64,000 bases of DNA from Oribacterium asaccharolyticum ACB7 (lineage in GTDB: Bacteria > Bacillota > Clostridia > Lachnospirales > Lachnospiraceae): positions 228,332 through 292,331 of the forward strand of contig NZ_JH414504.1 of assembly GCF_000238075.1 (NCBI RefSeq), read 5' to 3'. Shown piece after piece: positions 35,078-41,440 of this stretch (positions are counted from its first letter, which is position 1; each line of letters starts with the position of its first letter). The position numbers were made by a program, and so were the translations under genes. The notes under the pieces are model-generated. The model had not been told where the DNA came from and did no database searches. It was given only the letters and a program-made list of their open reading frames with translations.

Positions 35078-35175
35078 TTAATATCTACATTTTTGTGAAA
35101 TATAGTTACCGTATTATGCAATTCTACTTCCTATTAGTTCCTTTTGTCCAGTCCGACGTACTATTTCCTGAGGCC

Positions 35176-35190
35176 TGAACGAATCGTTCA
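35176..35190. promoter_or_regulatory. Perfect 15-base palindrome, probable operator
   Basis: TGAACGA-A-TCGTTCA is an exact palindrome around one base. It resembles the GAAC...GTTC SOS half-sites but with a longer centre. It lies 57 bases before the GAACAAACGTTC box in the same short non-coding stretch and could bind the host LexA or a phage regulator. Confidence 0.5.
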
Positions 35191-35222
35191 CCCCTATAGA
35201 AAAATTTTATAGCTTAGCCCTA

Positions 35223-35251
35223 TTTAAACACAAGAACAAACGTTCTATAAT
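35223..35251 (+). promoter_or_regulatory. SOS-controlled promoter with LexA (DinR) box
   Basis: TTTAAA (35223-35228) and a perfect TATAAT (35246-35251) are 17 bases apart. The spacer ends with GAACAAACGTTC (35234-35245), which fits the Firmicute SOS box GAACRNRYGTTC at every position. LexA bound here would block the promoter until DNA damage. The transcript runs into a 31-codon ORF and towards the repressor genes. Confidence 0.75.
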
Positions 35252-35291
35252 ATGATTATCGCTATCTTAGTTGTGCAGCAGGGGAGAGGTT

Positions 35292-35387
35292 ATGAAGGAT
35301 GAAATCATTGCTTTACTCAGTGGGCTGTCAGAGGGTGAATTAAGAAGGATCTATATATTCATTCTCCACTTCCTAGGCGGGCATTAG
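35292..35387 (+). CDS. 31-residue SOS-controlled small protein
   Basis: The ORF reads MKDEIIALLSGLSEGELRRI followed by a hydrophobic end (YIFILHFLGGH) and is preceded by a GGGAGAGG ribosome site 5 bases before its ATG. It lies 40 bases after a SOS-box promoter and ends inside its own terminator, 4 bases overlapping the end of the convergent repressor gene. I know no function for it. The place suggests a small antirepressor or inducer, since the repressors have no self-cleaving domain. Confidence 0.6.
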   Translation: MKDEIIALLSGLSEGELRRIYIFILHFLGGH

Positions 35388-35401
35388 TCCCGTCTTTTTT
35401 C
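35376..35401 (+). terminator. Terminator of the SOS small ORF
   Basis: GGCGGG pairs with CCCGTC (one G-T) across CATTAGT and is followed by TTTTTT. On the other strand the same bases encode the C-terminus and stop of the repressor. A second copy of this hairpin, GGCAGG/CCTGTC plus TTTTTT, lies at 35792-35816 at the end of the second repressor. Confidence 0.7.
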
Positions 35402-35773
35402 TTGCTCTTTTGCGGCAAAGATTTTCACTACTTTCTCGAGTAAGCCCCACTCATCTGAATTAAGTTCTGCAAGTGTTGAGATAAATCGTTTTCTAAAATC
35501 ATTGGATTCTAGGGATAGAGCGTCACTCATAAAAGCTACAACCCATTTTTCTTCACGATCTTCGGTATACATACTACCCTCGCCAGTGCGGAGCCATGTT
35601 TCTGATACGGAAAATATTCTACATATTAGGGAGATAGCGGAGCCACTAGGTTCAGTTCTTCCCGTTTCATATCCAGCGATATTGTTTCTACTTATTTTTA
35701 ATCTATCTGCAAATTCTTGCTGTGTAAGTTTTTCTGCTTTTCTTAACTTTTTAAGTCTATCTTTAAATCCCAT
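35384..35773 (-). CDS. HTH-type (Cro/CI, XRE) repressor, downstream copy
   Basis: A 129-residue regulator with an N-terminal XRE helix-turn-helix (KLTQQEFADRLKISRNNIAG at about 14-33), followed by FSVSETWLRTGEG and a helical C-terminal part ending KEQEKRRD. It is a close paralogue of the gene just upstream. No LexA/CI-type Ser-Lys peptidase is present, so RecA cannot trigger its self-cleavage. Start was set at the ATG equivalent to the paralogue's start; an ATG overlapping the preceding stop (TAATG, nine codons earlier) is a possible coupled start. Confidence 0.82.
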   Translation of the reverse strand: MGFKDRLKKLRKAEKLTQQEFADRLKISRNNIAGYETGRTEPSGSAISLICRIFSVSETWLRTGEGSMYTEDREEKWVVAFMSDALSLESNDFRKRFISTLAELNSDEWGLLEKVVKIFAAKEQEKRRD

Positions 35774-35799
35774 GCTCGAAACCACTTCCCAGGCAGGCA

Positions 35800-36189
35800 T
35801 TAGTCCTGTCTTTTTTCTTGCTCTTTTGCAAATAATTCTTTTGCCTTTTCTTCTATAAATCTCCATTCGTCAACGGAAAGAGAGGACAACATGGATATAA
35901 AGCGTTTTCTAAAATCTTCCGTTTCTGCGGCTAACACATCGCCCATAAAGGCGGCAATCTGTTCTTCTCTTGCTGTATCAGAGAACATTTCCCCTTCCCC
36001 TGTACGGAGCCATGTTTCCGATACGGAGAATGTTCTACAGATAAGGGAAATGACTGACTCCGAAGGTTCAGACCTTCCAATATCATAATTAGAGATTGTG
36101 CTTCTTTTAATTTTCAATGCATCTGCAAACTCTTGTTGCGTTAGATTTTTCGCTATTCTTAATTCTCTTACTCTATCGCTAATCTTCAT
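35800..36189 (-). CDS. HTH-type (Cro/CI, XRE) repressor, upstream copy
   Basis: The first gene read from the leftward lysogeny promoter. The 129 residues contain the XRE helix-turn-helix NLTQQEFADALKIKRSTISN, the conserved FSVSETWLRTGEGEM stretch and a helical end (KAKELFAKEQEKRQD). The recognition helices of the two copies differ (KIKRSTISNYDIG against KISRNNIAGYETG), so they may have different or partly different operators. The ATG behind AAGAAGGTG is preferred to a GTG two codons earlier. It probably maintains lysogeny by binding the three operators to its right. Confidence 0.85.
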   Translation of the reverse strand: MKISDRVRELRIAKNLTQQEFADALKIKRSTISNYDIGRSEPSESVISLICRTFSVSETWLRTGEGEMFSDTAREEQIAAFMGDVLAAETEDFRKRFISMLSSLSVDEWRFIEEKAKELFAKEQEKRQD

Positions 36190-36213
36190 AACCACACCTT
36201 CTTTCTACGCATG

Positions 36214-36318
36214 AGTATATAAGAGGGGAAATAAATCGTCAAGAATAAAATGCGTTATAAACGCAAAAAGTTATTGACAAATGCGTTTATACAGCTTAAT
36301 ATTGCGATATAAACGCAA
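36214..36318. promoter_or_regulatory. Lysogeny switch: divergent promoters and three operators
   Basis: Leftward promoter (minus strand): TTGACG at 36237-36242, TATACT at 36214-36219, spacer 17. Rightward promoter: TTGACA at 36274-36279, TAATAT at 36297-36302, spacer 17. Three related operator-like sites share GCGTT/AACGC arms around an AT centre: TGCGTTATAAACGCA (36251-36265), TGCGTTTATACAG (36282-36294, one arm weak) and TTGCGATATAAACGCAA (36302-36318). The first lies between the -35 boxes, the second in the rightward spacer and the third over its start, so repressor binding would shut the early operon. Confidence 0.82.
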
Positions 36319-36361
36319 AATAAAGCGTAATCGTTACATGAGAAAGAAGGTGATAGCAAAA

Positions 36362-36538
36362 ATGGATTCTACAGTTTCGGCAACAGAGAAGGACATACTG
36401 AAAACATTTAAAGAAATCCTCCCGAAAATGGACAGAGAAAGCAAAGCTTACCTGCTCGGCTACGGAGAAGGTTACAAGAAGAAAGCGGAAGAAGCTGAAA
36501 AGGAACAAGCAGATGAGGGGGAAGAGGAGCAACAATGA
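36362..36538 (+). CDS. Small acidic phage protein, first early gene
   Basis: The 58-residue product is highly charged, with a helical end rich in Glu, Lys and Ala. I do not recognise it. The context, first gene after the rightward promoter, is where Cro-like or antirepressor genes are found, but no helix-turn-helix is visible; its middle (FKEILPKMDRESKAYLLGYGEG) resembles small phage proteins of unknown role. In-frame upstream starts lie inside the promoter, so the ATG behind GAAGGTGA was chosen. Confidence 0.6.
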   Translation: MDSTVSATEKDILKTFKEILPKMDRESKAYLLGYGEGYKKKAEEAEKEQADEGEEEQQ

Positions 36539-36801
36539 CCCCGGAAAAGTTCAATAAGCTACAAAGCAAGGCGTGGGTGCTCGTTATGGAACACCTAAAG
36601 TACCTTGATTCAGAAGAAAAGGGATCCGCGAGCTGTAAGGATAGAATTTCTAGTATTACAGAAGTGGACCGAATCGAAACAGCGGAAACACTATTTAGTG
36701 AAGCTGCTTTATTTCAATGCATGGCGGATGAACTTTGTAATGCTGCTATTCGGAGAGAAAAGATAGAAAAGGAGAAACAAAATGACTCACTACAAAGTTA
36801 A
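36535..36801 (+). CDS. Small phage protein, unknown
   Basis: An 88-residue, mainly helical protein with three cysteines spread along it and no recognised domain. It overlaps the previous gene by 4 bases (ATGA) and the next by 20 bases, so it is part of the early operon. Confidence 0.6.
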   Translation: MTPEKFNKLQSKAWVLVMEHLKYLDSEEKGSASCKDRISSITEVDRIETAETLFSEAALFQCMADELCNAAIRREKIEKEKQNDSLQS

Positions 36802-36958
36802 AGCGACTATAGAAGTCGAGTACGATGCCATCCGTTCCGACAAAACATCAAGTGCTTGGGAAGAAGCAGAAAGCAGAATCAGCGCCGCGCTTTCAAGACT
36901 TAAATTCTTATCAGCTTGTGAATTCAAAAAAGTAGAAGTGCAGATGGAAGACTACTAA
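36782..36958 (+). CDS. Small phage protein, unknown (58 residues)
   Basis: This ORF begins at an ATG behind GGAGAAAC within the end of the previous gene and encodes 58 residues (start MTHYKVKATIEVEYDAIRSD, end EVQMEDY). The alternating pattern at the start suggests a beta-strand followed by a helix, possibly a ferredoxin-like fold. Family unknown. Confidence 0.55.
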   Translation: MTHYKVKATIEVEYDAIRSDKTSSAWEEAESRISAALSRLKFLSACEFKKVEVQMEDY

Positions 36959-36973
36959 AAAGGAGGACATAGC

Positions 36974-37168
36974 GTGAAAGAAGTAACTATCAAGATTGAT
37001 GATGAAATATATGGCTTTTACAAGAGTTTGGGTGGGGACTTTGAGAAGTCAGTAGAAGAGACTATATCCCTAGCCGTATGGAACCATTACATGCAGGAGT
37101 ATGAAGAGGAAATCCTCGACTTTAACACTGCACTAAGAGAGGGCAGAGGGGGTGAAGGTGAAATCTAA
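36974..37168 (+). CDS. Small phage protein, ribbon-helix-helix-like
   Basis: The 64-residue product starts at GTG 8 bases after AGGAGG. MKEVTIKIDDEIYGFYKSLG followed by two helices has the shape of a short ribbon-helix-helix DNA binder, but the match is weak. The end is acidic. No known family is recognised. About 135 bases without a gene follow, with no clear terminator. Confidence 0.5.
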   Translation: MKEVTIKIDDEIYGFYKSLGGDFEKSVEETISLAVWNHYMQEYEEEILDFNTALREGRGGEGEI

Positions 37169-37304
37169 AAAGAAAATGGAGTTACCGATGTGCAAGATCA
37201 GTAACCCCTCAAACTTAAACCAAAATATTTAGTTCGTGCCTAGTATAGCACGGACAGGAAGAGAGAAGCAAGTTTGGCAGCAGGATAAAGAAAGGAAAAT
37301 GAAA

Positions 37305-37478
37305 ATGGAAGAACACAGAAATTATAAGATATGCATTGAAGATTGGACGGAAACGAGAGAATTTTCCACACTTTTTGAAACACTTCATGAGGCAGAAAGG
37401 GAGGCTAAAGAAAGAAAGCTTAATGCTGAGATTTCCATAAGCATCAAGCTTTTTAAGAGTAAGGTTAGTTTTAGATAG
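37305..37478 (+). CDS. Small phage protein, unknown
   Basis: A 57-residue ORF (MEEHRNYKICIEDWTETREF then an alpha-helical Glu/Arg stretch). The ATG is 8 bases after AAAGGA; another ATG lies 6 bases upstream. Its 3' end overlaps a convergent gene by 8 bases. Function unknown. Confidence 0.5.
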   Translation: MEEHRNYKICIEDWTETREFSTLFETLHEAEREAKERKLNAEISISIKLFKSKVSFR

Positions 37479-37686
37479 TTTCTAAATACGAAATTTTCTC
37501 AGTTAGTACATAAACGGTTTTATCACCATAAAAGCAATAACTTTGACAGGGCAGAAATTCAAAACTTTTTTCGGTGGTACCTAGAGTGGTTGATTCACGC
37601 TCATTGATACCTTTTAGCTGCGTGATTCGGTAAATTTTGTGAATTTCAATGCTGTTACCGTCTGTCAAATGAATGGTTATATCCAT
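37471..37686 (-). CDS. Minus-strand small gene within the early operon
   Basis: A 71-residue protein in opposite orientation to all its neighbours, with a very good AAGGAGG site 7 bases before its ATG. The sequence is rich in beta-type residues (MDITIHLTDGNSIEIHKIYR) and resembles no domain that I know. Because it opposes the lytic transcript it would be made mainly in the lysogen, like moron genes with a role in host fitness or exclusion; this is inference. Confidence 0.55.
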   Translation of the reverse strand: MDITIHLTDGNSIEIHKIYRITQLKGINERESTTLGTTEKSFEFLPCQSYCFYGDKTVYVLTEKISYLETI

Positions 37687-37798
37687 CGTTCTTCCTCCTT
37701 TCTTATGTATTTAGCTACGGCAATAGCTATAAAACGACTATAAAGCGTTCCGGGAGGAAAGAACAATAAAGAGATTTTATATCTAGGAGAGTAAAAAA

Positions 37799-38002
37799 AT
37801 GAGAGTTTACATAGACATTAGTCAGTCAGCCTTTACGCACTTCTCAAACGAAGCAAAGGAGCAAGGAATACTGGTTAGGACATTGATTGCAGGAGAGGTG
37901 GAAGCGCTTTACTGCAATGCTCTTGAAGAAAAGTGGAGAGAAGAAGACTTCGAGGAAGAACTAAAAAGCGAAAGAAGACGGGAAGAGGAGGACTATGAGT
38001 GA
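37799..38002 (+). CDS. Small phage protein, RHH-like N-terminus
   Basis: A 67-residue product with MRVYIDISQSAFTHFSNEAK followed by an Arg/Glu-rich end. The short strand then helices could be a ribbon-helix-helix fold. It overlaps the next gene at its stop codon (TGATG-type junction), indicating coupled translation. Confidence 0.55.
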   Translation: MRVYIDISQSAFTHFSNEAKEQGILVRTLIAGEVEALYCNALEEKWREEDFEEELKSERRREEEDYE

Positions 38003-38220
38003 TGCAATATTCAATATTCGAGATTGCGAAGGCCTTACGACTTAGCCCGCAAGAATACCAGAAAAAACTTGATAATAATACCCTAAATCTTGGACAAATT
38101 ACGATTGTGTCTAAATGTATGGGGATCACTCCGGAACAAACCGCTAAGATGTTTTTTCCTAGATTTATGTACCGGAAGAGTTTGATAAAGAGAAACGGAG
38201 GTGCTTTATGCCACTTGTAA
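38002..38220 (+). CDS. Small phage DNA-binding-like protein
   Basis: A 72-residue protein with a likely helix-turn-helix (MQYSIFEIAKALRLSPQEYQ and LGQITIVSKCMGITPEQTAK). Start at the ATG that overlaps the preceding stop, 9 bases after GAGGAGGA. It overlaps the following gene by 13 bases. Confidence 0.55.
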   Translation: MQYSIFEIAKALRLSPQEYQKKLDNNTLNLGQITIVSKCMGITPEQTAKMFFPRFMYRKSLIKRNGGALCHL

Positions 38221-38447
38221 AGCTGGATAAAAATTACCAGGCTGAAATGCTTGATAGAGAAGTAAGAAAGCGGAAAGCCGAGTTCAGGATAACAAACCGA
38301 GATATGGCCGGCTGGCTTGGAGTGTCCGAGCGGGGGCTTGTTTATAAAAGAAAGTATGGAACGTACACGCTGAAAGATCTAAGCATTATATTTGACCGTT
38401 TTCAGTTCCCAATTGAGACAATAGGAAAGGTGTTTAGGAAGGCATAG
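38208..38447 (+). CDS. Small phage regulator-like protein
   Basis: A 79-residue protein whose centre FRITNRDMAGWLGVSERGLV reads as a helix-turn-helix, found also in small phage transcription factors. It is preceded by GGAGG. Possibly an early regulator; no specific family assigned. Confidence 0.55.
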   Translation: MPLVKLDKNYQAEMLDREVRKRKAEFRITNRDMAGWLGVSERGLVYKRKYGTYTLKDLSIIFDRFQFPIETIGKVFRKA

Positions 38448-38451
38448 GACG

Positions 38452-38757
38452 ATGAAGATAGTTTCAAGAGGGCTGTTAGGTATAAATATATTTTTCTTTA
38501 TGACAGTTGTATCTGCGTTAGATTGTGAAGCAATTCCCGCCACGACTCTTGTTGAATGTATGTTATTAAGCATGATTCTCGGAGTATTGCTAGTCTATTA
38601 CATAGACTTATTAAATTATGATGAGAAGAGGAGGCGCAGTAAAGCACGTGAAAGCAAGAGGAAGGTTAACAAATGTACAAGTCCCGTTCAGAGCAAAATA
38701 TCCGGTTATATCCTTCGAGATACAAGCAGATCCAGAGGACTTAGAAAAGTACATTGA
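38452..38757 (+). CDS. Small membrane protein with basic tail
   Basis: The first half has two hydrophobic segments (about 8-23 and 30-50), the second half is rich in Lys, Arg and Ser. The last 140 bases overlap the start of the next gene in a different frame, so the true end may be affected by later mutation. Unknown role; phage membrane proteins in early operons sometimes act in superinfection exclusion. Confidence 0.45.
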   Translation: MKIVSRGLLGINIFFFMTVVSALDCEAIPATTLVECMLLSMILGVLLVYYIDLLNYDEKRRRSKARESKRKVNKCTSPVQSKISGYILRDTSRSRGLRKVH

Positions 38758-39169
38758 TAAGGATTTAGATATAAATTTTTCCAAGCACAGAAGACACCGT
38801 AGCCTTGATGCAAATGCTTGTCTTTGGGCTTGTATCGGAGACATTGCAAAGGTGCTGCATCAAGACGCTTGGGAAGTTTACCTCCTTATGATTGAGAGGT
38901 ATGGAAAATTCACTCATATCCTTGTTAGGCCGGAGGTGGTAGAGGCGGTCAGAGCTCAGTGGAGGGAGACAAAAATAGTAGGAGAAACAACAGTAGACGG
39001 AAACCCAATGATACAAATGCTTTGTTACTTCGGTTCAAGCACATATAACAGTGCGGAGTTTGCCAGCTTACTTGACGGAGTAATATCCGAGATGAAAGAA
39101 ATGGGGTTAGAAACGCCGCCTTCGGAGGAAATGAGAGCGCTCATTGCTGAATTGGAAAGGAAGAGGTAG
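38618..39169 (+). CDS. Phage recombination-region protein (NinB-like)
   Basis: The 183-residue protein contains SLDANACLWACIGDIAKVL, MIERYGKFTHILVRPEVVEA and CYFGSSTYNSAEFASLLDGV, a pattern seen in many Gram-positive siphovirus and myovirus genomes just before replication genes and resembling the lambda NinB/Orf recombination mediator family. I am only moderately sure of that family. A GTG 30 bases downstream with GAGGAGG further upstream is an alternative start that would reduce the overlap with the previous gene. Confidence 0.65.
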   Translation: MMRRGGAVKHVKARGRLTNVQVPFRAKYPVISFEIQADPEDLEKYIDKDLDINFSKHRRHRSLDANACLWACIGDIAKVLHQDAWEVYLLMIERYGKFTHILVRPEVVEAVRAQWRETKIVGETTVDGNPMIQMLCYFGSSTYNSAEFASLLDGVISEMKEMGLETPPSEEMRALIAELERKR

Positions 39170-39175
39170 AAATCA

Positions 39176-39358
39176 TTGAAAATCGAAAACTTTGAGGAAG
39201 CATTCAAAGGAATCATAGCCGGACTCGACTATTTAACCATAAAGAAACTGGAGTACGAGTTTAGGCGATGGGAAAACGGTCTAGGGCCAAAACTTAAACT
39301 AAGTGAAAATGAAATTTTGACTTTAAATTATATCAAGGATAAAGCGAAGAAATGCTAG
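39176..39358 (+). CDS. Small phage protein, unknown
   Basis: A 60-residue ORF starting at TTG behind GGAAGAGG. It is helical and charged (KIENFEEAFKGIIAGLDYLT). It sits between the NinB-like gene and the initiator gene. No family recognised. Confidence 0.45.
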   Translation: MKIENFEEAFKGIIAGLDYLTIKKLEYEFRRWENGLGPKLKLSENEILTLNYIKDKAKKC

Positions 39359-39368
39359 GGGGTAGCAA

Positions 39369-40103
39369 ATGGCAATAACAACGATAGAAAAAGAATCTTA
39401 TATGCTTTATAGGGGCTGGAATCCTTTGTTTGAGAACCTGCCAAAGGAACAGCTTGGGGAGTTGTTTTATGCGATTTGTTGTTACCAGAGCGGAAAAGAA
39501 TACACGATAGAGAATCCGTTGATTAAGGGCGTGTTTGAAATGGTGCTAATGCAGTTTCAAAAGGATGAAGCAAGCTACAAGGAAAAGTGTGAAGCAAAAG
39601 CCAAAAACGGGAAAAAGGGAGCAGAAAGTAGATGGCAGGACAATGGCAAGTGCCAAACAGAAGAAAATACAGATGATTCAGAGAATGGCAAAAATGGCAA
39701 GTGTCATTCTGAAGATGGCAAAAATGGCAAGTGCTATTTTCGCCATACCGAGGAAAAAAACGAAATGGCAAAAATGGCTATAGAGGAAGAGGAAGAGGAT
39801 AAGGAAGAGGTAGAGGAGGTACCTACGGTACCAAAAAAGAGAGAGGCGCGTAAACGCTCCTCCACTCCCTCTGTCGACGAGGTTCGCGAATACTGCTTTG
39901 AGAGGGGGAATGGCGTGGATGCTGAAACCTTCGTGGATTTTTATGCCTCAAAAGGCTGGAAGGTAGGGAATGCGCCTATGAAGGACTGGAAGGCAGCAGT
40001 CCGAACGTGGGAGAAACGAGATAACCGTGCTGCACCGAGGGCAAAGCCAATAGACACGAATGATTATTTGCTTGGAATCATCGAGGGAGGTAGTGCATCA
40101 TGA
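39369..40103 (+). CDS. Phage replication initiator (DUF6291/DnaD-like organiser)
   Basis: The N-terminal 75 residues (YRGWNPLFENLPKEQLGELF, AICCYQSGKEY) match DUF6291, found in phage replication proteins. Residues about 75-150 are a charged, low-complexity linker rich in Gly-Lys-Cys and Glu. The C-terminal 90 residues (SVDEVREYCFERGNGVDAE, FVDFYASKGWKVGNAPMKDW, AAVRTWEKRD) form the DnaD/initiator tail that recruits a helicase loader. The next gene encodes such a loader and overlaps it by 4 bases. The linker DNA carries a cluster of ATGGCAA repeats, the likely origin. Confidence 0.78.
   Translation: MAITTIEKESYMLYRGWNPLFENLPKEQLGELFYAICCYQSGKEYTIENPLIKGVFEMVLMQFQKDEASYKEKCEAKAKNGKKGAESRWQDNGKCQTEENTDDSENGKNGKCHSEDGKNGKCYFRHTEEKNEMAKMAIEEEEEDKEEVEEVPTVPKKREARKRSSTPSVDEVREYCFERGNGVDAETFVDFYASKGWKVGNAPMKDWKAAVRTWEKRDNRAAPRAKPIDTNDYLLGIIEGGSAS
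39632..39779 (+). repeat. ATGGCA iterons inside the initiator gene, probable phage origin
   Basis: Eight copies of ATGGCA/T start at 39632, 39643, 39685, 39694, 39715, 39724, 39765 and 39774. Six form pairs with identical 9-base spacing (ATGGCAAAAATGGC). Copies fall in all three reading frames (encoding WQ, NGK and MAK), so DNA and not protein is conserved. Repeats within the initiator gene are the layout of the lambda O-type and Gram-positive phage origins. Confidence 0.65.
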
Positions 40104-40675
40104 CAAAGGCAGAGGTTGCGAAACTGATTTATGTCGTAAAAGCGACGTATCCTTCGCCATTTCAAAAATACACAACGCAGGACCTTGAAAACATGATATC
40201 CGCATGGATTATGGTCATGTCAGACTATACATACGAGCAAGCTTCGGCAGGGCTTAAGGTGTATTTGTCGAGCGATACGAAAGGTTTTCCACCTTCTCCC
40301 GGGCAGATAGTTGACAACATCCTGAAGATTAGCAGTCCGCCTGTGTACGAGCTCAATGGCATGGAAGCCTGGAGCGTAGTCAGAAAGGCCATGCAAAACA
40401 GTGCGTACAACGCCGAAGAAGAGTTTGAAAAATTGCCAAAGGCTTGCCAAAGGGCGATAGGGAGTGCAAGCAATCTCCGGGAAATGGGACAGCTGAAAGT
40501 TGAGGTTGTGGAGACTGTGGAACAGTCGAATTTTATAAAGGCGTACAACACCTACAAGGAGCGTGAACGTGAGGATTCAAAGATTCCAAGCGAAATCAAA
40601 GCCTTGATAGATAAAGCCATATCTGAGAAAAGAGCGCTTGAAACGAGACCTATGTGTGAACTGGAGGCAAGATGA
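40100..40675 (+). CDS. Replicative helicase loader/inhibitor
   Basis: This 191-residue protein fits the phage helicase loader/inhibitor family (SPP1 gp39/G40P-loader type) by YPSPFQKYTTQDLENMISAW, VYLSSDTKGFPPSPGQIVDN and a charged C-terminal half that binds DnaB-type helicase. It would bring host helicase to the origin through the initiator encoded just before. No phage helicase is present, consistent with using the host's. Confidence 0.8.
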   Translation: MTKAEVAKLIYVVKATYPSPFQKYTTQDLENMISAWIMVMSDYTYEQASAGLKVYLSSDTKGFPPSPGQIVDNILKISSPPVYELNGMEAWSVVRKAMQNSAYNAEEEFEKLPKACQRAIGSASNLREMGQLKVEVVETVEQSNFIKAYNTYKEREREDSKIPSEIKALIDKAISEKRALETRPMCELEAR

Positions 40676-40941
40676 AAAGCATAATTCCGGGAGAAGATGA
40701 CAAGAGATGCTTTATCTGCCAGAAATACGGGCCGGAACATGTCCATCATTGCTTGCATGGCCCATATAGATGGCTTGCAGATAAATACGGTTTAACGGTG
40801 CACTTATGTGTTTCTTGCCACATGCTGTTGCATGACAAGGGAAGATATGACAGGGAACTGGAGGCACTGGCACAAGAAGCATTTGAAAGTAAATATAGTC
40901 ATGAGGAATTCATGCAGATATTTCAAAAAAATTGGAGGTAG
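40672..40941 (+). CDS. Small zinc-binding HNH-like phage protein
   Basis: The 89-residue product has CFICQKYGPEHVHHCLHGPY and HLCVSCHMLLHDKGR, that is, two Cys pairs plus paired His in the order of the DUF968/HNH-like nucleases of phage replication regions. It overlaps the loader gene by 4 bases. Whether it cuts DNA is uncertain because the usual Asn of the HNH centre is not obvious. Confidence 0.65.
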   Translation: MKSIIPGEDDKRCFICQKYGPEHVHHCLHGPYRWLADKYGLTVHLCVSCHMLLHDKGRYDRELEALAQEAFESKYSHEEFMQIFQKNWR

Positions 40942-40944
40942 TAC

Positions 40945-41355
40945 ATGAATCATATTTGTTTAATTGGCAGACTTACTGCGGATCCGGAGGTTAGGTACAC
41001 GCAAGGAGAAAAGCCTATGGCTGTGGCAAGATATACCCTTGCTGTAGATAGACCGAGGAGAGCAGAAGGGCAGCAGGCTGCTGATTTCATTCGTTGCGTG
41101 GCCTTTGGAAATACTGCAGAATTTGCTGAAAAGTATCTCCATAAGGGGAATAAGATCGCTTTAGAGGGGCGCATTCAAACAGGAAGCTATGACGACAAAG
41201 ATGGAAAAAAGGTTTACACAACGGATGTAATCGTAAATCATCACTCTTTCTGCGAGAGTGCAGGAAATGCACCTTCAAAATCCATCACCACGGATGAGAA
41301 CGGCTTTATGTCGATTCCCGACGGACTGGAAGATGACGGACTACCGTTTAACTAA
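40945..41355 (+). CDS. ssb: Single-stranded DNA-binding protein
   Basis: An OB-fold SSB of 136 residues: MNHICLIGRLTADPEVRYTQ at the start, RFIRCVAFGNTAEFAEKYL equivalent at about 50, KGNKIALEGRIQTGSYDDKDG and the short acidic tail ending DGLEDDGLPFN, which resembles the DDDLPF tip that binds partner proteins. It protects single strands during phage replication and recombination. Confidence 0.95.
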   Translation: MNHICLIGRLTADPEVRYTQGEKPMAVARYTLAVDRPRRAEGQQAADFIRCVAFGNTAEFAEKYLHKGNKIALEGRIQTGSYDDKDGKKVYTTDVIVNHHSFCESAGNAPSKSITTDENGFMSIPDGLEDDGLPFN

Positions 41356-41440
41356 TTTAACAAGTGTAAACCAATAGTTGATAGTTCAAAAAGAAAGGGG
41401 CAGGGTTGGCGCCGCAATACTATAGTTCCCCTTTTGAGGC

